A stretch of 64,000 bases of DNA from JBEKTY01 sp049515555. Lineage in GTDB: Bacteria; Planctomycetota; Planctomycetia; Pirellulales; Thermoguttaceae. The DNA lies in NCBI GenBank assembly GCA_049515555.1, contig JBEKTY010000014.1, positions 1 to 64,000 of the forward strand, written 5' to 3'. Each line of letters opens with the position of its first letter. The first letter of the stretch is position 1. The notes under the pieces were generated by a model. The model was given only the letters and a program-made list of their open reading frames with translations, searched no databases and was not told the DNA's origin. The position numbers were made by a program, and so were the translations under genes. Below, piece after piece: positions 62,971-64,000 of this stretch.

Positions 62971-63720
62971 ATGGCTTCCAAACCAGTGATTGGAGTGAAC
63001 GCCGATTTCCGTGCGGCGCGCAAGGACATGCCGGCCTTTTCCTATCTCACCGCCGGCTACTACGACTGTCTGCTGAAGGCGGGGGCCGTGCCCGTGGTCA
63101 TCCCGCCCATGAAGCTCGAAAGCGACCTGGCCCAGTTGCTCGATGCCCTGGACGGCATCGTGCTGGGCGGGGGGGCCGACCTCGACCCGCGGATCGATGG
63201 TTTCATGCTTCATCCCTCGATCCACCTTCTGGATCGCCGCCGCGAGGAATTCGACCGCCTGCTGATGTGCCTGGCGGCCGAGCGGCAGATGCCCTTGCTG
63301 GGCATTGGCGTCGGCATGCAATTGCTGAACGTCTCGCAAGGGGGCAATCTCTTCCTGCACATCGCCGAGGATCTCCCGCGGGCCCTGCCCCATCTCGACG
63401 CCAGCGACCCGAATCACCGCCATGCCCTGGTGGTGGAGCCGGGCACGCTCATGGAACGCGTCTATGGCGAAGGGGAGATCCGCGTCAACAGCATGCATCA
63501 CATGGCCGTGGACGAGGTGGCCCCGGGCTTCGCCGTCACCGCCCGCTGCCCCGACGGCGTGGTCGAGGCCATCGAGAGCACCACCGACGATTGGTTCGCC
63601 CTGGGCACGCAATTCCATCCCGAGGCCGAGTCGGCCTCCGCGTTGGACCTGCGGATCTTTGAAGAATTCGTCGCCGGCGCCGCCGTCCGGGCGGGCGGGA
63701 TGCGAATGATGGTCGCCTGA
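62971..63720 (+). CDS. Class-I glutamine amidotransferase-like (peptidase C26) protein lacking the nucleophile
   Basis: 249 residues of the gamma-glutamyl-GABA hydrolase family: PVIGVNADFRAARKDMP, DGIVLGGGADLDPRI, PLLGIGVGMQLLNVSQGG, VNSMHHMAVDEVAPGFAVTA, and the His-Glu pair GTQFHPEAES. The usual nucleophile in GICRGMQ is Gly113 here (codon at 63307), so hydrolase activity by the classical mechanism is not expected. ATG 62971 has AGAGAGGA upstream. It could be a regulatory or binding protein, or use another nucleophile. Confidence 0.82.
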   Translation: MASKPVIGVNADFRAARKDMPAFSYLTAGYYDCLLKAGAVPVVIPPMKLESDLAQLLDALDGIVLGGGADLDPRIDGFMLHPSIHLLDRRREEFDRLLMCLAAERQMPLLGIGVGMQLLNVSQGGNLFLHIAEDLPRALPHLDASDPNHRHALVVEPGTLMERVYGEGEIRVNSMHHMAVDEVAPGFAVTARCPDGVVEAIESTTDDWFALGTQFHPEAESASALDLRIFEEFVAGAAVRAGGMRMMVA

Positions 63721-63783
63721 TGACCGGCGAATCAATCTCGTATTCATCACGCTCCGCGTGATGAGAACCTCATGCGGAGCGTC

Positions 63784-63927
63784 CAAGTTCGGCGCGGGTC
63801 GCAAGTTCGGCGCTGGTCGCGAGTTCGGCGAGGGTCTCCCGACCCCGCCGCGACCCGACCGATGGTCTCCAGGGCTCGGGAGACCTTCGGTCAGCGGTGT
63901 GGCTCGGTCGGAGACCGGCCACAACGC
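63784..63927. repeat. 105-bp dispersed repeat, copy 2, with 18-bp tandem lead
   Basis: 63823-63927 matches 43614-43718 at about 101 of 105 positions. It is preceded by three 18-bp-period units of caagttcggcgcgggtcg type (63784-63833). The final 73 bp of the window hold nothing recognisable. Confidence 0.9.
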
Positions 63928-64000
63928 TGAGTGCCACCCTCCGACCCCGCCGAGTTCATCTCGGCGGTGAAGCAGGCTGAACAGCTAAGTGCAAGACCGC

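Overview
The window looks like a chromosomal stretch of a high-GC planctomycete, probably Pirellulales-like. Evidence: an N-terminal LEQRALLS-type secretion signal (52210-53211), a PEP-CTERM protein, two Tat-exported proteins of the ThuA and sugar-isomerase type, several xylose-isomerase-like TIM barrels, PQQ-type beta-propellers, and very long repeat-filled intergenic spaces. Housekeeping genes are recR (cut by the left edge), rpoN, nrdR, an RluA-type pseudouridine synthase, recO, a BamD-like lipoprotein plus LptE-like lipoprotein, folP, proA, fliM, nifJ and a dihydroorotate-dehydrogenase-like gene. nifJ suggests anaerobic pyruvate metabolism; fliM indicates flagella.

Layout. 1-2531: recR-rpoN-nrdR. 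2532-6280: a duplicated nrdR tail, a broken toxin-antitoxin pair, a frameshifted PEP-CTERM repeat protein, a MITE-like element and a candidate structured RNA. 7008-13304: thioredoxin-protease fusion, glyoxalase-fold protein, Cys-rich secreted protein, RluA, HEAT protein, DUF2252 protein. 13598-19989: two PQQ-propeller proteins, a DUF2231/di-haem peroxidase fusion, and a DUF4160/DUF2442 pair. 20414-27008: ThuA and isomerase Tat proteins, a REC-HATPase regulator, a YqgE/AlgH protein, and DUF5058 and partner. 27086-33182: a decayed defence-like island, entirely on the minus strand. 33555-45900: isomerase, PDZ protein, anti-sigma/ECF pair, DUF4139 protein, recO, envelope lipoproteins, folP-proA. 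46139-53211: fliM, nifJ, DHOD-like, secreted protein. 53710-62667: a fatty-acid-synthesis-type cluster (ketosynthase, ACP, CrtI-like desaturase, then FabZ, FabI, KAS III) interrupted by an accessory block with a broken PemK pair, an HNH nuclease and a VapBC-like pair. 62971-63720: a class-I amidotransferase that lacks its catalytic cysteine.

The two most unusual things are these. (1) In 28139-31998, three different genes each end in a 4-bp ATGA/GTGA overlap with a truncated copy of the same 5' gene end (MIPKE..RLA.V.FP, the start of DUF1156-type DNA methylases found in phage-defence loci). The copies therefore act like direct repeats separating three accessory-gene cassettes: OLD nuclease plus KTSC, MNT-HEPN, and a GGCT-like fragment. 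(2) The six-gene fatty-acid-type cluster contains a CrtI-like desaturase, a combination similar to the loci proposed for ladderane lipids in anammox planctomycetes.

Nearly every intergenic space holds a palindrome or a short tandem array. At least six inverted-repeat families and several heptanucleotide arrays (GTCAGTT, TTGGGTC, TTAGAAG, CCCAATC types) are present. One such array lies inside a coding region and others replace leader sequences. All calls are from reading the sequence and remembered family features; no database search was run.
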